NCBI RefSeq assembly: GCF_040833975.1
Contig: NZ_CP162130.1
Span: 2,936,001-3,000,000 of the forward strand
Length of the DNA: 64,000 nucleotides
Source of the DNA: Leptospira sp. WS92.C1
GTDB lineage: Bacteria > Spirochaetota > Leptospiria > Leptospirales > Leptospiraceae
Direction: 5' to 3'
Position 1 is the first letter of the stretch, and each line of letters opens with the position of its first letter. A model generated the notes under the pieces. The model had not been told where the DNA came from and ran no database searches. It worked only from the letters and a program-made list of their open reading frames with translations. The position numbers and the translations under genes are program-made. This document shows positions 9,346 through 18,448 of this stretch, one piece after another.

Positions 9346-10920
9346 CTAACGAAAGATTCCCAAAACCAATACCACAATCCTGGAAACCAATCCTATACTT
9401 TCCACAGAATCTTCGAACTTTACGATCTCATAGTGCGACAGATTTACCGATTTTGTTTTTAAACGGAATTCAAAAGTAAAACCGGGCCACAAGGTAGTAT
9501 TTTTACCTGTTGTCGTTCGATACCAGCTAACGCATCCACCGGTATTCCAAATCGATTTTTCGAGACGGGTCTGTATATTTTTGTTATATTGATCCTGAAC
9601 TTCTTTCAACACATTGATAAATTTCAGACCTTTTTTTCTCAAAGAAAGAATACACTGCATCGCATAATTCACCTGAGATTCGATCATCAACACAATCGAA
9701 CTATGACCCAAACCTGTGTTCGGACCTACGATCAGATATAAATTCGGAAATCCGGATACGGTCGTTCCTAAATACGCTTCCGCCCCGTTTTTCCAAACCT
9801 CGTTTAAGTCCAAACCGCCGAGCCCTTTTACAACAAAAGGCGCCATCGATTCGGCGGCTTGAAAACCGGTCGCTAAAATCAAAGCGTCCACAGGATGCTC
9901 GATTCCATCCTTGGTGACGATCACATTCTCTCGAATTTCGAGAATCCCGTTTGTAATCACAGTCACATTCTGTTTTTGTAATGCTCCGTAATAATCATTG
10001 GAAAGCAGAACTCTCTTACAACCGATCGTAAAATTCGGCGTTATTTTTTTTCTGAGGATCGGATCTTGAACTCTCCTTTGGATATACGCTTTTGCAAAAA
10101 CTTCGAAAACCTTCATGAGTTTAGGATGAATCGTAAACCCGATGACTCGGAATTCCAATATCCAATAGATCGCAAAACGAAACAGCCATTGTGCGGGAGG
10201 AAAAATTCTAAACAGCCATCTTTCCACTCCGGAAATTTTACGATCCGGTTTTGCTATGATCCAAGGAGCCGTCCTTTGAAACAGATTCAGCTTTTTGACC
10301 ATCGGTTGAATCGCCGGAACGATCTGAATCGCACTCGCTCCGGTCCCGATCACAGCCACGGTTTTATTTTTGAAATCGTAAGAATGATCCCACCTCGCGG
10401 AATGAAACATCTTACCTTTGAATTTTTTCAAACCCGGAATTTCGGGCAAGGCAGGACGACTCAATCCACCGGAGCCGTTGACGACGCTTTTTGTTTTATA
10501 CGAACGACCATCACCAGCGGTCACATTCCAAATTCCTAATCTTTCGTCAAAAACCGCGGAACTCGCGGAGGAATTAAAATGAATATGAGACCTCAGTCCG
10601 TATTTATCGGTGCAGCGGTTGAGATATTCTAAAATCTCGGATTGAACAGCATACATTTTTGACCAATTCGGATTTCTTTCAAAAGAAAAAGAATAGAGAT
10701 GAGACTGCACATCGCAAGCAGCACCCGGATAACGGTTGTCTCTCCAAGTTCCGCCTACTTCGTTTGCTTGTTCGAGGATCACAAAAGAATCAATACCGGC
10801 TTGTTTGAGACGAATTCCCATGCAGAGTCCTGCAAACCCGGTCCCTACGATCAGAACATCCAATACTTGATTTTCAGAAGTTTTTGTTTTGTCCCTTGCC
10901 TCTTTCAATTTTCGAGTCAT
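9346..10920 (-). CDS. Baeyer-Villiger-type flavin monooxygenase
   Basis: 524 residues. The FAD-binding Rossmann motif GTGFAG is at about 26-31, followed by GGTWRDNRYPGAACD, a hallmark of this class. The Baeyer-Villiger fingerprint F-x-G-x(3)-H-x(3)-W is at 167-177 (FKGKMFHSARW), with Asp rather than the usual Pro after Trp. A second dinucleotide motif GTGASA (about 192-197) binds NADPH. Such enzymes insert oxygen next to a carbonyl or oxidise N/S atoms; the substrate is unknown. The protein should be cytosolic, with a hydrophobic stretch near 240-260. It stands alone. Confidence 0.88.
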   Translation of the reverse strand: MTRKLKEARDKTKTSENQVLDVLIVGTGFAGLCMGIRLKQAGIDSFVILEQANEVGGTWRDNRYPGAACDVQSHLYSFSFERNPNWSKMYAVQSEILEYLNRCTDKYGLRSHIHFNSSASSAVFDERLGIWNVTAGDGRSYKTKSVVNGSGGLSRPALPEIPGLKKFKGKMFHSARWDHSYDFKNKTVAVIGTGASAIQIVPAIQPMVKKLNLFQRTAPWIIAKPDRKISGVERWLFRIFPPAQWLFRFAIYWILEFRVIGFTIHPKLMKVFEVFAKAYIQRRVQDPILRKKITPNFTIGCKRVLLSNDYYGALQKQNVTVITNGILEIRENVIVTKDGIEHPVDALILATGFQAAESMAPFVVKGLGGLDLNEVWKNGAEAYLGTTVSGFPNLYLIVGPNTGLGHSSIVLMIESQVNYAMQCILSLRKKGLKFINVLKEVQDQYNKNIQTRLEKSIWNTGGCVSWYRTTTGKNTTLWPGFTFEFRLKTKSVNLSHYEIVKFEDSVESIGLVSRIVVLVLGIFR

Positions 10921-11112
10921 CTTTTATTCCCCAAATTCAATTCAAACATTTAGAAAAGCTCCCGAAGGAAGTTTCACTTTTCGGAAACGATGATAACGCA
11001 AAAAGAAAGTCTCTGCGACCAGACTTATGATTTTTGACCGAAAGTATCTGATTGATTTTGAAATCAGAGAGTTTTTTTCGATCGCAGAAACAAGGAAGAA
11101 TCAAAATTTTCT

Positions 11113-12007
11113 TTAAGTCTGAGCTAACAGCGGAAATTTAAAAGGTTTCTTTGGAAGTTGAATCTGCCCACGGACAAACAAAGGGGATTCGGGTAGAAAG
11201 GAAAGATATTCCGTTTCCAAATCCCATTCTTCGGGAGTGAAGCCGCAACGAACCTCGTTGATGTCCCGTAAGTCCAAGGATTTCAAAACTTCCAATATGG
11301 AGAATCTTTTGGGACACAAAATATCCAGAATCCAAAGAACCCGATCTTCTTTTTTAAAAAACGATGATCGCATCCAATTCCGGAAAATGATAAAAATCGT
11401 TTGGGTAAGCATACAGTCCGTAAAACGCAAGAATCGGCCCGTAATTTACAACGCCGAATCTGTTTGTAACCGGTAGAGACATCGTGGCATATCGATCAAA
11501 CAAATCTCTATTCGATTTTTGAAACCAATTCAAAGCCCTATATACAAGAGAAGCACGAGTGGAAAAAAATTGACTCGGTTTTTTCCAAACAAAACAGAAC
11601 TCTTCTACTTTCCTAAATCCCCACTTCGGATAAAAATCCAAAACATCTTCGTTTCCAAATAGAAAAAAAAATGCGGAATGTTTGTCGTAATCCTGCAAAA
11701 CTTGATTCATCAATCTTCTGGACAAACCTCGATTTCTAAATTTGGGCAAAGTGCCGACCGTGGCCAATTGCACTGCGTTGAATTTTTCACCGTTTAAGAG
11801 GATCCGCATCTCACAAACCGAAACGTTCGAAATCATTTCGTTTTTATCAAACAACGAATAAGGAATGTAAAAGTCCCGCCAAAAACCAAGCTCATACCAG
11901 AGTCGAAAATCGGCTCCATAAAGAGCCTTCGGCGTGAATTGAAAAAAATTTTCCCGAAGACGCGGTTGATTTCGGAAGTTTTTATGGAATGTAAATTCTT
12001 TTTGCAT
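11113..12007 (-). pseudogene. GNAT-family acetyltransferase broken by a one-base shift
   Basis: The first frame runs from the ATG at 12007 (GGAG nine bases upstream) to a stop at 11354-11356. It contains a GNAT core: QLATVGTLPKFRNRGLSRRLM (split acetyl-CoA loop R-x-x-G-L/x) then FLFGNEDVLDFYPKWGF. The protein sense continues in another frame (FKKEDRVLWIL... to the stop at 11113). The two frames join at a run of six T and six A (11350-11361 on +). Removing one T gives an exact 297-codon gene. It is either a true inactivation, a reversible homopolymer switch, or a sequencing error. The substrate is unknown. Confidence 0.75.
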
Positions 12008-12191
12008 AAAAATACTCCGCAAAAAGAAAGATTGAAAACGATTCGATTTCAAACTTTTTACAAAATTCCGAAAAAGAGTTTTGCGAATCGCTCTTTTTCG
12101 AAATTGTCAGAGATCGGGTGAAAACATAGACATACTTTTTGAATCGATCTTTCTCGATGTTTGTCAATTCGAAATTCTAAAAAGAATTGTC

Positions 12192-13481
12192 CTAATTTTT
12201 CAAGATAGAATTTATCATCGCTCTGGTAGCGGAACCGGTTAGAGAGAAATCTTTACCCGTTTCTTCCAAAAGATTTTTTGCCTTATCCGAATTCAGGGAA
12301 GGAAGAATCTCTTTCATCTTTGTTCCGAGCTCCTTTTCCAAATCATATTCAGGTTTCATTGTATATTCCGGAGAGAATGTGGAAACGATCGATTCATTGA
12401 TTTCCGCAGCATGGGATGCGGCCTCCTTTCCGACAAATTTCATCAACCCTTCCGAGGAATATTCAGTCGGAAACCCGGGAAAATCTTTTGCGAGAAAACC
12501 GGACAAGGCCGTAGTCATGTCATTCGGTTTTAAATAAGAATCCATCAGACTGTAAGAAACAAAATCTTCATAAAGAAAATGTCGATTCGCCACCAACTGA
12601 GTGGTCCGAGTTTTCATTTCCTTTTTTGCTTCCTTGGAAGAAAAAATAAATTTTACATAGTAAAAAAATCCCGCATCCGGAACCGCTTTGGAATGATAAG
12701 GCTGACCGATATCCTGGATATAATGACACGCCCAAGCTGCAAATCGAACCTTCCAGTAATCATGTCCCGTTTTACCCGCTAGCCGAGAAAGGCGAGTGAA
12801 CAACTCGATACGATCCAAAATCATCCCTCCTTCTACGATCTCCGGAGCAAACAAATTTAAGATCCAACTTTCGTTTTGAAATTTCATATGAAAGGGAGCT
12901 TTGCTGCTCTCCCCATCCGGCTTCCCGAACGGTTGTTTGCCATAACCGTATTCGGGAATTGCCCATAGACTGTGATCCATTCCCCAATCCGGTTCATCGA
13001 TGAATGTGTTAAGAATGGAGCGGATTTTTATTTTTTTACCGATTGTAGAATTGAATTTTGCGGGCAATTCCGGAATATCAATGATATACGGGGAAATGGA
13101 AAGTGCGGTAACATTTCCAGAACTTGGTTTCCGATTCGGAAGAATTCTTTCCACTTCCAGAAAGCGTGTATTTGGATTGAGTCTTGCCGCTTTTAAAAAT
13201 TCCAATACAGAAGCTTGTTCCGTATGAAATTCCACCTTTTTAAAACGTTTGGAGCCTCTTTCCTCTTCCCAATTTGCAAATTCATCAAAAAGAACTTTTA
13301 AAGAATCTCTTTCCTTTTTTACAAAGGAATCTAAAGATTCGGATCGAATCTCTTCGGATGTATATATCATAGAATCGTGTTCCAAAGAACGATCGATCAC
13401 CAAAAAGTGCGTTCCCCAAGAAAACAAAGTTCCGGGAAGAATCAAAAGAAATACAAGGATTAGTTTGATAAAGTGATTCAT
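12192..13481 (-). CDS. Exported zinc-dependent phospholipase C / S1-P1 nuclease-fold protein
   Basis: 429 residues. The signal peptide ends ...GTLFS, leaving Trp as the likely first mature residue (WGTH). In this zinc enzyme fold the N-terminal Trp backbone and a nearby His are metal ligands. Further ligand-like residues follow: D-E-P-D-W-G-M-D, then GHDYWKVR, then the H-x(3)-D-x(5)-H pattern in ACHYIQDIGQPYH, and HAAEI. This fits a trinuclear zinc site. The family hydrolyses phospholipids or nucleic acids. An exported location is supported by the signal peptide, but the substrate is inferred only. The insert regions are longer than in Bacillus phospholipase C. Confidence 0.65.
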   Translation of the reverse strand: MNHFIKLILVFLLILPGTLFSWGTHFLVIDRSLEHDSMIYTSEEIRSESLDSFVKKERDSLKVLFDEFANWEEERGSKRFKKVEFHTEQASVLEFLKAARLNPNTRFLEVERILPNRKPSSGNVTALSISPYIIDIPELPAKFNSTIGKKIKIRSILNTFIDEPDWGMDHSLWAIPEYGYGKQPFGKPDGESSKAPFHMKFQNESWILNLFAPEIVEGGMILDRIELFTRLSRLAGKTGHDYWKVRFAAWACHYIQDIGQPYHSKAVPDAGFFYYVKFIFSSKEAKKEMKTRTTQLVANRHFLYEDFVSYSLMDSYLKPNDMTTALSGFLAKDFPGFPTEYSSEGLMKFVGKEAASHAAEINESIVSTFSPEYTMKPEYDLEKELGTKMKEILPSLNSDKAKNLLEETGKDFSLTGSATRAMINSILKN

Positions 13482-13948
13482 TTTTTTTATCTCTGTTCTA
13501 TTTTTTCAAAATTCGTAAAAAACACAACGAACCCCATCCAAGAACAATCGACCCTTTATCCGTAAGAAAGTGAGAAAACTCACTGCCTAACTGACTCTTG
13601 GAATTTTCTCTCCAAAGACGAGATTCGTTTTTCTCTGGTCGTAAAACGTCTTTGGACTACAAATTTCAAGAATCTTAAAAGCGAGCTCCCCAACCGAACT
13701 TTTTTATAAGAAAAACAACATATATCTTATAGGCTAAAAGTTTTGCGTTGTGATTTCGATTGTGTTTTGTGATTGAGAGCATCTATGAATTCGGAGGTTG
13801 CAAAAAAAAAGCAATTGTGAAAAAAACAGAGCAAAAACAAAATTTTCAAGAACCAACGCTTATTTTTTGGGAATCAAATAAAACCGTCTTTTGAAAAAAA
13901 TAATAGCCACCAATGTTAGATATCTTATATAGAAACTAAGGATACGGT
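13482..13948. other. Intergenic, divergent promoter region
   Basis: The stretch separates the minus-strand zinc enzyme gene and the plus-strand lipoprotein gene at 13949. It is AT-rich with several A and T runs and no supported frame. TATCTTATAT at 13921-13930 could serve as a -10 region for the downstream gene, but I see no matching -35. Confidence 0.35.
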
Positions 13949-14953
13949 TTGGAAATGAAACTTTTCGGAATTACTACCAATACAATTTTAATCTTAGCGC
14001 TTTGTCAAATCGGCTGTCGTCCGGAAAAAAATTCAACGCTTTCTGATAACATTCCTCTTCTGATAGGGCAAGTTTTAATCACGAACAGCCTTGATTTTTC
14101 GTTTCTCCCGGAAGAGGTTTTGTCCGTTTCTCCGGAACACAAAGGAAAATCTAGATCCGCTTACGTTGAGGACGGGGTGCATTTTCAATCAAACGCATGT
14201 CAATTTGACGGCGTCTTTCAACTGGAGCGGATTGTTCCGAGCGATCCGATCACGATTTCCATCGTATACAAAGAAGACATTTCTTCCGGAACGATCGAAC
14301 TCTTAAAAAATGCTTTGATTCCGATATCGGGCACAGTTACCCGTCCGAATGCGAGAACGATTCAATATGTTTCGGATCAAATCGGGGATCTTTATGCGCC
14401 TTACAGGGTAAATGTCCGCAATGTTTCCAAAACCGCAAGCGGAGAATCCATCCAAGATGCAACTTGGACCTTTCATTACGATCTTTCAGGGGTAAGGGGG
14501 GACAAACCAAGCGAGATCGTCGTCAATTGTCAGGAAACAGGTGGTGTAAACGAATGCGCGTATGTTTCTAAATTTGCATTGGGTGCATATCCGAAATTTG
14601 GTACACCTGCTTCGCAAGTAGCGTCCCCTCAATCTACGTTTGCTCAACCAATGACCAACTTCGAATCCCATTTCGGGCTTCAGAGAAACGATGCCGATTC
14701 TATGACTCTTTGGATGTATGAGCGATGCGAAATCGAAGATGGATCGGCAAATATTCCGGCCGTTCCCGCCGGTAAGTTTTTATTCGCAAAAATTGAAGGA
14801 GTCGGCGTCTTTGACATCCCTCGTAGCGTAATCGAAGGAAATCAACTCTACACGGGCTCGATATTACAGTCTTTTCAAAATCAAAGCGGGGAACGATTCG
14901 GAGAAGTGATCTATCCTGAAGAAAACATCCATTTGATTACGAATCAAAACTGA
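13949..14953 (+). CDS. Putative lipoprotein of unknown function
   Basis: About 334 residues. The start is TTG at 13949 with AAGGA upstream, or ATG at 13955. The signal peptide ends in QIGC, a plausible spirochaetal lipobox, with Cys near residue 23. The mature part is beta-rich with several Cys (one at VNCQETGGVNEC, one at YERCEIED). I do not recognise a family. The C-terminal 100 residues mention Ser/Phe-rich segments but no repeats. It is monocistronic; a strong stem-loop lies 70 bases downstream. Confidence 0.6.
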   Translation: MEMKLFGITTNTILILALCQIGCRPEKNSTLSDNIPLLIGQVLITNSLDFSFLPEEVLSVSPEHKGKSRSAYVEDGVHFQSNACQFDGVFQLERIVPSDPITISIVYKEDISSGTIELLKNALIPISGTVTRPNARTIQYVSDQIGDLYAPYRVNVRNVSKTASGESIQDATWTFHYDLSGVRGDKPSEIVVNCQETGGVNECAYVSKFALGAYPKFGTPASQVASPQSTFAQPMTNFESHFGLQRNDADSMTLWMYERCEIEDGSANIPAVPAGKFLFAKIEGVGVFDIPRSVIEGNQLYTGSILQSFQNQSGERFGEVIYPEENIHLITNQN

Positions 14954-15274
14954 TTTTCCGTTGGAATAGAAAAAGGAATGAATTGTATCACGATAAATTC
15001 CTGATTCGATTGAATCGTAGCAAACACCTGTCCCGTAAAAACTCGACGACGCATTCGCTCGGGTTGGGACAGGTCTTACGAGTCCTAGAGCTTTTTTCAA
15101 AGATCTCTTTTTGAGATAAATCGTAACTCTTGAATCAGTCTTCTATCCACACACAAGGAATCAACGTATCCAAATGTGAAATGACCCATCTGTAAAAAGG
15201 CATCAAATTAGTCTTCTTAATGAAAAATTTTTTCGTCGCCGCGGTTTGAATTGGTATAACCGTAAGGAGCTAAA
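14954..15274. other. Intergenic with a long stem-loop
   Basis: No gene is seen. It holds a perfect 9-bp inverted repeat, ACCTGTCCC at 15026-15034 with GGGACAGGT at 15066-15074, around a 31-base GC-rich loop, followed by a T-run at 15093-15098. This could be the terminator of the gene at 13949. A small CGGTT/AACCG repeat (15239-15262) sits before the RBS of the next gene. Confidence 0.5.
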
Positions 15275-15820
15275 ATGCAAACTCAACAAAAGAAAATTAA
15301 AATCATCGTAACGATGATTTTGATCGGTTCGTTTTTCCATTTTTACAATTGTGAAGGGGACAAAAAAGACAACGGAATTTCCCAATTGGCTGTATTAGCC
15401 GTCGCGTTGTCTCAATCCAACGCAGGAAATAACGATCTACCTCAACCCAATCTGAATACGGCAATTCTCAGAATCGATAACGAAGAATTCACCCTTACTG
15501 GTTTAGATACTTGTGAAACCGGTGGCACGGGAATCATCATTGCCATGTTAGATGCAGACAATCGACCCAAACTGAATATACACAATATCGATTTTTCCAA
15601 AACCGAAAATGTATCCATCGGCGGGCTTACGGGATCCCATTTGGATATCGATATGCCGGGCGGGGTCCTTTACGGAGCACCGAACAATTGCCCTGCAACT
15701 GTCAAAGAAACTTCGCCTACGGTGTATGACATCCAAGTCCTGAATTGTCCGGTAATCGATCAGAACGGCGGTCCTTCCACCCCAACGGTTTCTTTTAGAG
15801 CGCGTTGCACGAAACAGTAA
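15275..15820 (+). CDS. Small lipoprotein, tandem copy 1
   Basis: 181 residues, start supported by AAGGAG 5 bases upstream. A basic N-terminus and hydrophobic segment end in FYNC (Cys near 26), a loose spirochaetal lipobox, followed by a charged Asp/Lys-rich stretch. The mature domain has LTGLDTC, an IHNIDFSKT motif and a C-terminal CPATVKETSPTVYDIQVLNC block, four Cys in all plus one at the very end. It is about half identical to the product of the next gene. Family and function are not recognised; an envelope location is inferred. It is followed by its own terminator. Confidence 0.7.
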   Translation: MQTQQKKIKIIVTMILIGSFFHFYNCEGDKKDNGISQLAVLAVALSQSNAGNNDLPQPNLNTAILRIDNEEFTLTGLDTCETGGTGIIIAMLDADNRPKLNIHNIDFSKTENVSIGGLTGSHLDIDMPGGVLYGAPNNCPATVKETSPTVYDIQVLNCPVIDQNGGPSTPTVSFRARCTKQ

Positions 15821-15826
15821 ACTGTC

Positions 15827-15858
15827 TTCCGATCCTTCTTTTATAGGATCGGAATTTT
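15827..15858 (+). terminator. Rho-independent terminator
   Basis: A 9-bp stem ttccgatcc (15827-15835) with ggatcggaa (15846-15854), a 10-base loop and four T directly after the first tandem lipoprotein gene. Confidence 0.75.
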
Positions 15859-16216
15859 CAAACAAAACGCAATCCGTTAAAAATCGCTTCCACTCTTTAA
15901 CAAATACAAAAATACTTTTACGATCCAAACTTCCATCAAAACCGAGCGTCTAAACGTTCTTTGGGATAGAGAATCATTGCAAATCCATTGCGTTTACAAT
16001 TCGAAAAGAACATTAAGCGCCCTTTGATTATAGTTCTTTTCTAAGATGATCCCTATTTTTAATACGGGCAGTATATCTACAGATAATTTGTCTTTCAAAC
16101 AAACCGGAAAAATTAGAAATCAATTTTAATTCGGATCCGCGCAAAAAAAAATCTGTATGATGAAAAATATTTGGCACTTGTCTGTTTAGATAAGTTGTAA
16201 ACAACTAGGAGTAAAA
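15859..16216. other. Intergenic leader of the second tandem lipoprotein gene
   Basis: No coding frame. It holds AT-rich sequence and, immediately before the ribosome binding site, the palindrome listed at 16193-16206. The separate terminator upstream implies that the second copy has its own promoter here. Confidence 0.45.
16193..16206 (+). promoter_or_regulatory. Palindrome AGTTGT-AA-ACAACT before an RBS
   Basis: Perfect 6-bp arms with a 2-base centre end one base before the AGGAG of the gene at 16217. A nearly identical palindrome occupies the same position before the divergently placed gene at 16849-17271 (see 17285-17297). The placement suggests a shared operator or a leader hairpin controlling translation; this is inference. 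Confidence 0.45.
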
Positions 16217-16777
16217 ATGCAAACAAAGCAAAATAGAATTAAAATTATCGTTGCGATCATTTTGATCGGTCTAACATTCAATTTTTATAATTGTGGTGAT
16301 GAAAAGAAAGACAATAACTTATCGAACCTTGTCATTGCGATATTAGCCATCCAAGGCGGAGTAGCAGACCTACCACAACCCGTTGATGGTACCGCATTTA
16401 TCAAAATCGGTAACGATGAAATGCTGACCTTGACAGATGAGTTCAGTTGTCAATCCGGTGTGAACGGCGTCATTTTCGGGATGGCGGATGCTGATAACCT
16501 GCCGATCTTGAACATTCACAATATCGATTTCGCGCAAACAACGGGTCAATCGCTCGGTGTCGGTGGTTCTCAGTTGGATATCGATGTGAGAAACGACGCT
16601 AGCGGTCCTTACCAAGCCGGAACAAACAACGTGGAAGGCAACTGTCCTGCTACGGTAAAAGAAACATCTGCTACGATATTTGATATTCAGGTTCTCAACT
16701 GCCCGATTACCAGACAGAACCCAGCGGCTACGCTTCCGGATACGACTGTATCCTTTCGCGCTCGCTGTACAAGATAA
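16217..16777 (+). CDS. Small lipoprotein, tandem copy 2
   Basis: 186 residues, RBS AGGAG 5 bases upstream. It is a paralogue of the gene at 15275: same Lys-rich start, lipobox-like FYNC, Asp/Lys linker, then DEFSCQSG, an IHNIDFAQT motif and a C-terminal CPATVKETSATIFDIQVLNC block ending VSFRARCTR. The conserved Cys suggest disulphides outside the cytoplasm. Function unknown. Unlike copy 1 it is preceded by a palindrome shared with the membrane protein gene at 16849-17271. Confidence 0.7.
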   Translation: MQTKQNRIKIIVAIILIGLTFNFYNCGDEKKDNNLSNLVIAILAIQGGVADLPQPVDGTAFIKIGNDEMLTLTDEFSCQSGVNGVIFGMADADNLPILNIHNIDFAQTTGQSLGVGGSQLDIDVRNDASGPYQAGTNNVEGNCPATVKETSATIFDIQVLNCPITRQNPAATLPDTTVSFRARCTR

Positions 16778-16801
16778 TTCTTACTGGAACGAACGCATTT
16801 T

Positions 16802-16842
16802 CCTCTCGATCCACTCAGTGGATCGAGAGGGTTCTTCCTTTC
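16802..16842. terminator. Bidirectional terminator hairpin
   Basis: A perfect 13-bp stem (cctctcgatccac, 16802-16814, with 16818-16830), a 3-base loop, and a pyrimidine-rich tail. It sits between two convergent genes, 16217-16777 and 16849-17271, and can serve both. Confidence 0.75.
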
Positions 16843-16848
16843 TAAGCG

Positions 16849-17271
16849 TTAAGAGCGTTTTAAGATCCAAGCTCCGATCAAAACCGCAACCATCTCGGTC
16901 GCCATACTCAAATATATGAATTCATTTCCGGGTCCGTCCAATAGAAGGGTATACACTCGACCCAAGAGCAATCCTCCCGCTGTTGTGCACGCCAAAAGAA
17001 CGGAAAACGTTCTCCATTCTGCTTTTATAATTCCGATCAGAAGAACGGCCTCGATCCCTAAACATAGACCTCCATACATGGCTCTAAAATCCGCGAGCGC
17101 CGCGGTGCCTTCGAGAGTAATTCCGATCAGAGAAGCGAGTTTTACCGGGATTAAAAAAAAGCCCGTCGCAAACGCCGCGTAAACTCCCGTATTCAACACG
17201 AGAAAAAGTTTAGATATAAAAGATAGTGTTTTGTTTTCGGAACGATTCATCGTAATCGCATTTGTGGTCAT
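16849..17271 (-). CDS. Small four-helix membrane protein (DUF4345-like)
   Basis: 140 residues with four predicted membrane helices (about 17-37, 45-65, 75-95, 112-132). The pattern ADFRAMYGGLCLGIEA followed by a late Gly-rich helix fits DUF4345-like membrane proteins. The start ATG has AAGGAAGG six bases upstream. Function unknown. The palindrome before its RBS matches the one before the gene at 16217, and an AraC-type regulator gene lies directly upstream on the same strand, so regulation by that protein is possible but unproven. Confidence 0.65.
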   Translation of the reverse strand: MTTNAITMNRSENKTLSFISKLFLVLNTGVYAAFATGFFLIPVKLASLIGITLEGTAALADFRAMYGGLCLGIEAVLLIGIIKAEWRTFSVLLACTTAGGLLLGRVYTLLLDGPGNEFIYLSMATEMVAVLIGAWILKRS

Positions 17272-17284
17272 AAATTCCTTCCTT

Positions 17285-17297
17285 GTTGTTAAACAAC
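17285..17297 (-). promoter_or_regulatory. Palindrome GTTGTT-A-AACAAC before an RBS
   Basis: Perfect 6-bp arms around one base, located just upstream of the AAGGAAGG of the gene at 16849-17271. It resembles the palindrome at 16193-16206, which lies in the same position relative to another gene. Confidence 0.45.
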
Positions 17298-17349
17298 TAA
17301 GAAAAGTATCTCCGATTTTTCGAAGGGAATCGACCGGTGTTATAACTGT

Positions 17350-18447
17350 TTACATTTTTTTTTGTAAGACTTTATAAACGCCCTCTTTAAACGACCGTTT
17401 ATAGTCGATCGGTGTGGTCTCCGTGAATTTTAGAAACGCTTCGTTAAAGGAGGACCGATTGTTAAAGCCGACTTCCATGGCGATTTCTAAAACGGTTTTA
17501 TCGGTTTGGATCAAAAGTTGTTTGGCCTCCTCAATTCTGTATTGATTGAGCCACGCAAAAAAGCTTTTGTTCAACCTTTGATTGATCAGTTCGGATAGCT
17601 GGTGAGTGGTCAAAGAAAGTCTTTCCGCTACATAGCCGAGGGAAACGTCCTCGTTTTGATAGATTTTTTCGAATTTCATCATTCTTTCCAAATCGGATAG
17701 AATGGAATCGATCTCCAAACCTCGCAGTCTTGTGCGGGAATATTTCGCTTTTACCAATTCCACATGAATTGTCTCCTCAAGATCGCTATAATGTTTTCTT
17801 GAATAGTAAATCATACATAAGGCTAAGGTGATCACAACACACGATAATTTTAAAAAGACCGGGCCCGCCCACAGCGAAGTCAGCCCTAAAAGCGCAAAAC
17901 TAAAAAAATCAAAAAAACAGATTCCTATCAAAAGTTTTAGTTTGAACTCTCTTATCGAAGATAAAATTCGAAAGATCAAAATGCCAAAGAAAATCGCATA
18001 CAACGACGAAAGATGAAGGACAAAAAAAATCAAAAAGGCGATCGAAGATTGAAATCGAAATTCAACATCCCAAGGAAACAGAGAGCGATCCAAAGGAAAT
18101 AAAAATGCGATCCATGAAAACAGAATGACCGGTAAGAAATAAACCGCGTGTCCGAGATTAAAACGAAATTCCTCCTCGATCATCGCAAGAATCGCAAGAT
18201 AGATCAAAGGACTTGTAGAAAATAAGATCGGAAGACAAATACGAAGGTATATTTGCGAGTCGGCGAGGATTCCCTGCAACGCCATCGTGTTCAAAAACTG
18301 AAGTGTCCCGGTCAACGTGAGAGCGATTGCAAATAGAACTTGAAATTTAGTTTTATTGGATGTAAATATTTCCGGAATCACCAATAGAAAAGCCAGAAAT
18401 CCCCCAAATAAGGAAAAGGCATCGATAAACCATTCTAAAAAAATCAT
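17350..18447 (-). CDS. Membrane-bound AraC-family transcriptional regulator
   Basis: 365 residues. The first about 215 residues form seven hydrophobic segments, a sensor type seen in some AraC proteins. The C-terminal about 105 residues carry two helix-turn-helix units: SLGYVAERLSLTTHQLSELI and TVLEIAMEVGFNNRSSFNEAF, with the usual TPIDYKR ending. It probably senses a membrane or periplasmic cue and binds DNA from the membrane. Its ATG lies one base after the stop of the lipoprotein gene at 18449 (TGA-G-ATG), so the two are translationally coupled and likely act together. Confidence 0.88.
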   Translation of the reverse strand: MIFLEWFIDAFSLFGGFLAFLLVIPEIFTSNKTKFQVLFAIALTLTGTLQFLNTMALQGILADSQIYLRICLPILFSTSPLIYLAILAMIEEEFRFNLGHAVYFLPVILFSWIAFLFPLDRSLFPWDVEFRFQSSIAFLIFFVLHLSSLYAIFFGILIFRILSSIREFKLKLLIGICFFDFFSFALLGLTSLWAGPVFLKLSCVVITLALCMIYYSRKHYSDLEETIHVELVKAKYSRTRLRGLEIDSILSDLERMMKFEKIYQNEDVSLGYVAERLSLTTHQLSELINQRLNKSFFAWLNQYRIEEAKQLLIQTDKTVLEIAMEVGFNNRSSFNEAFLKFTETTPIDYKRSFKEGVYKVLQKKM

Positions 18448-18448
18448 C

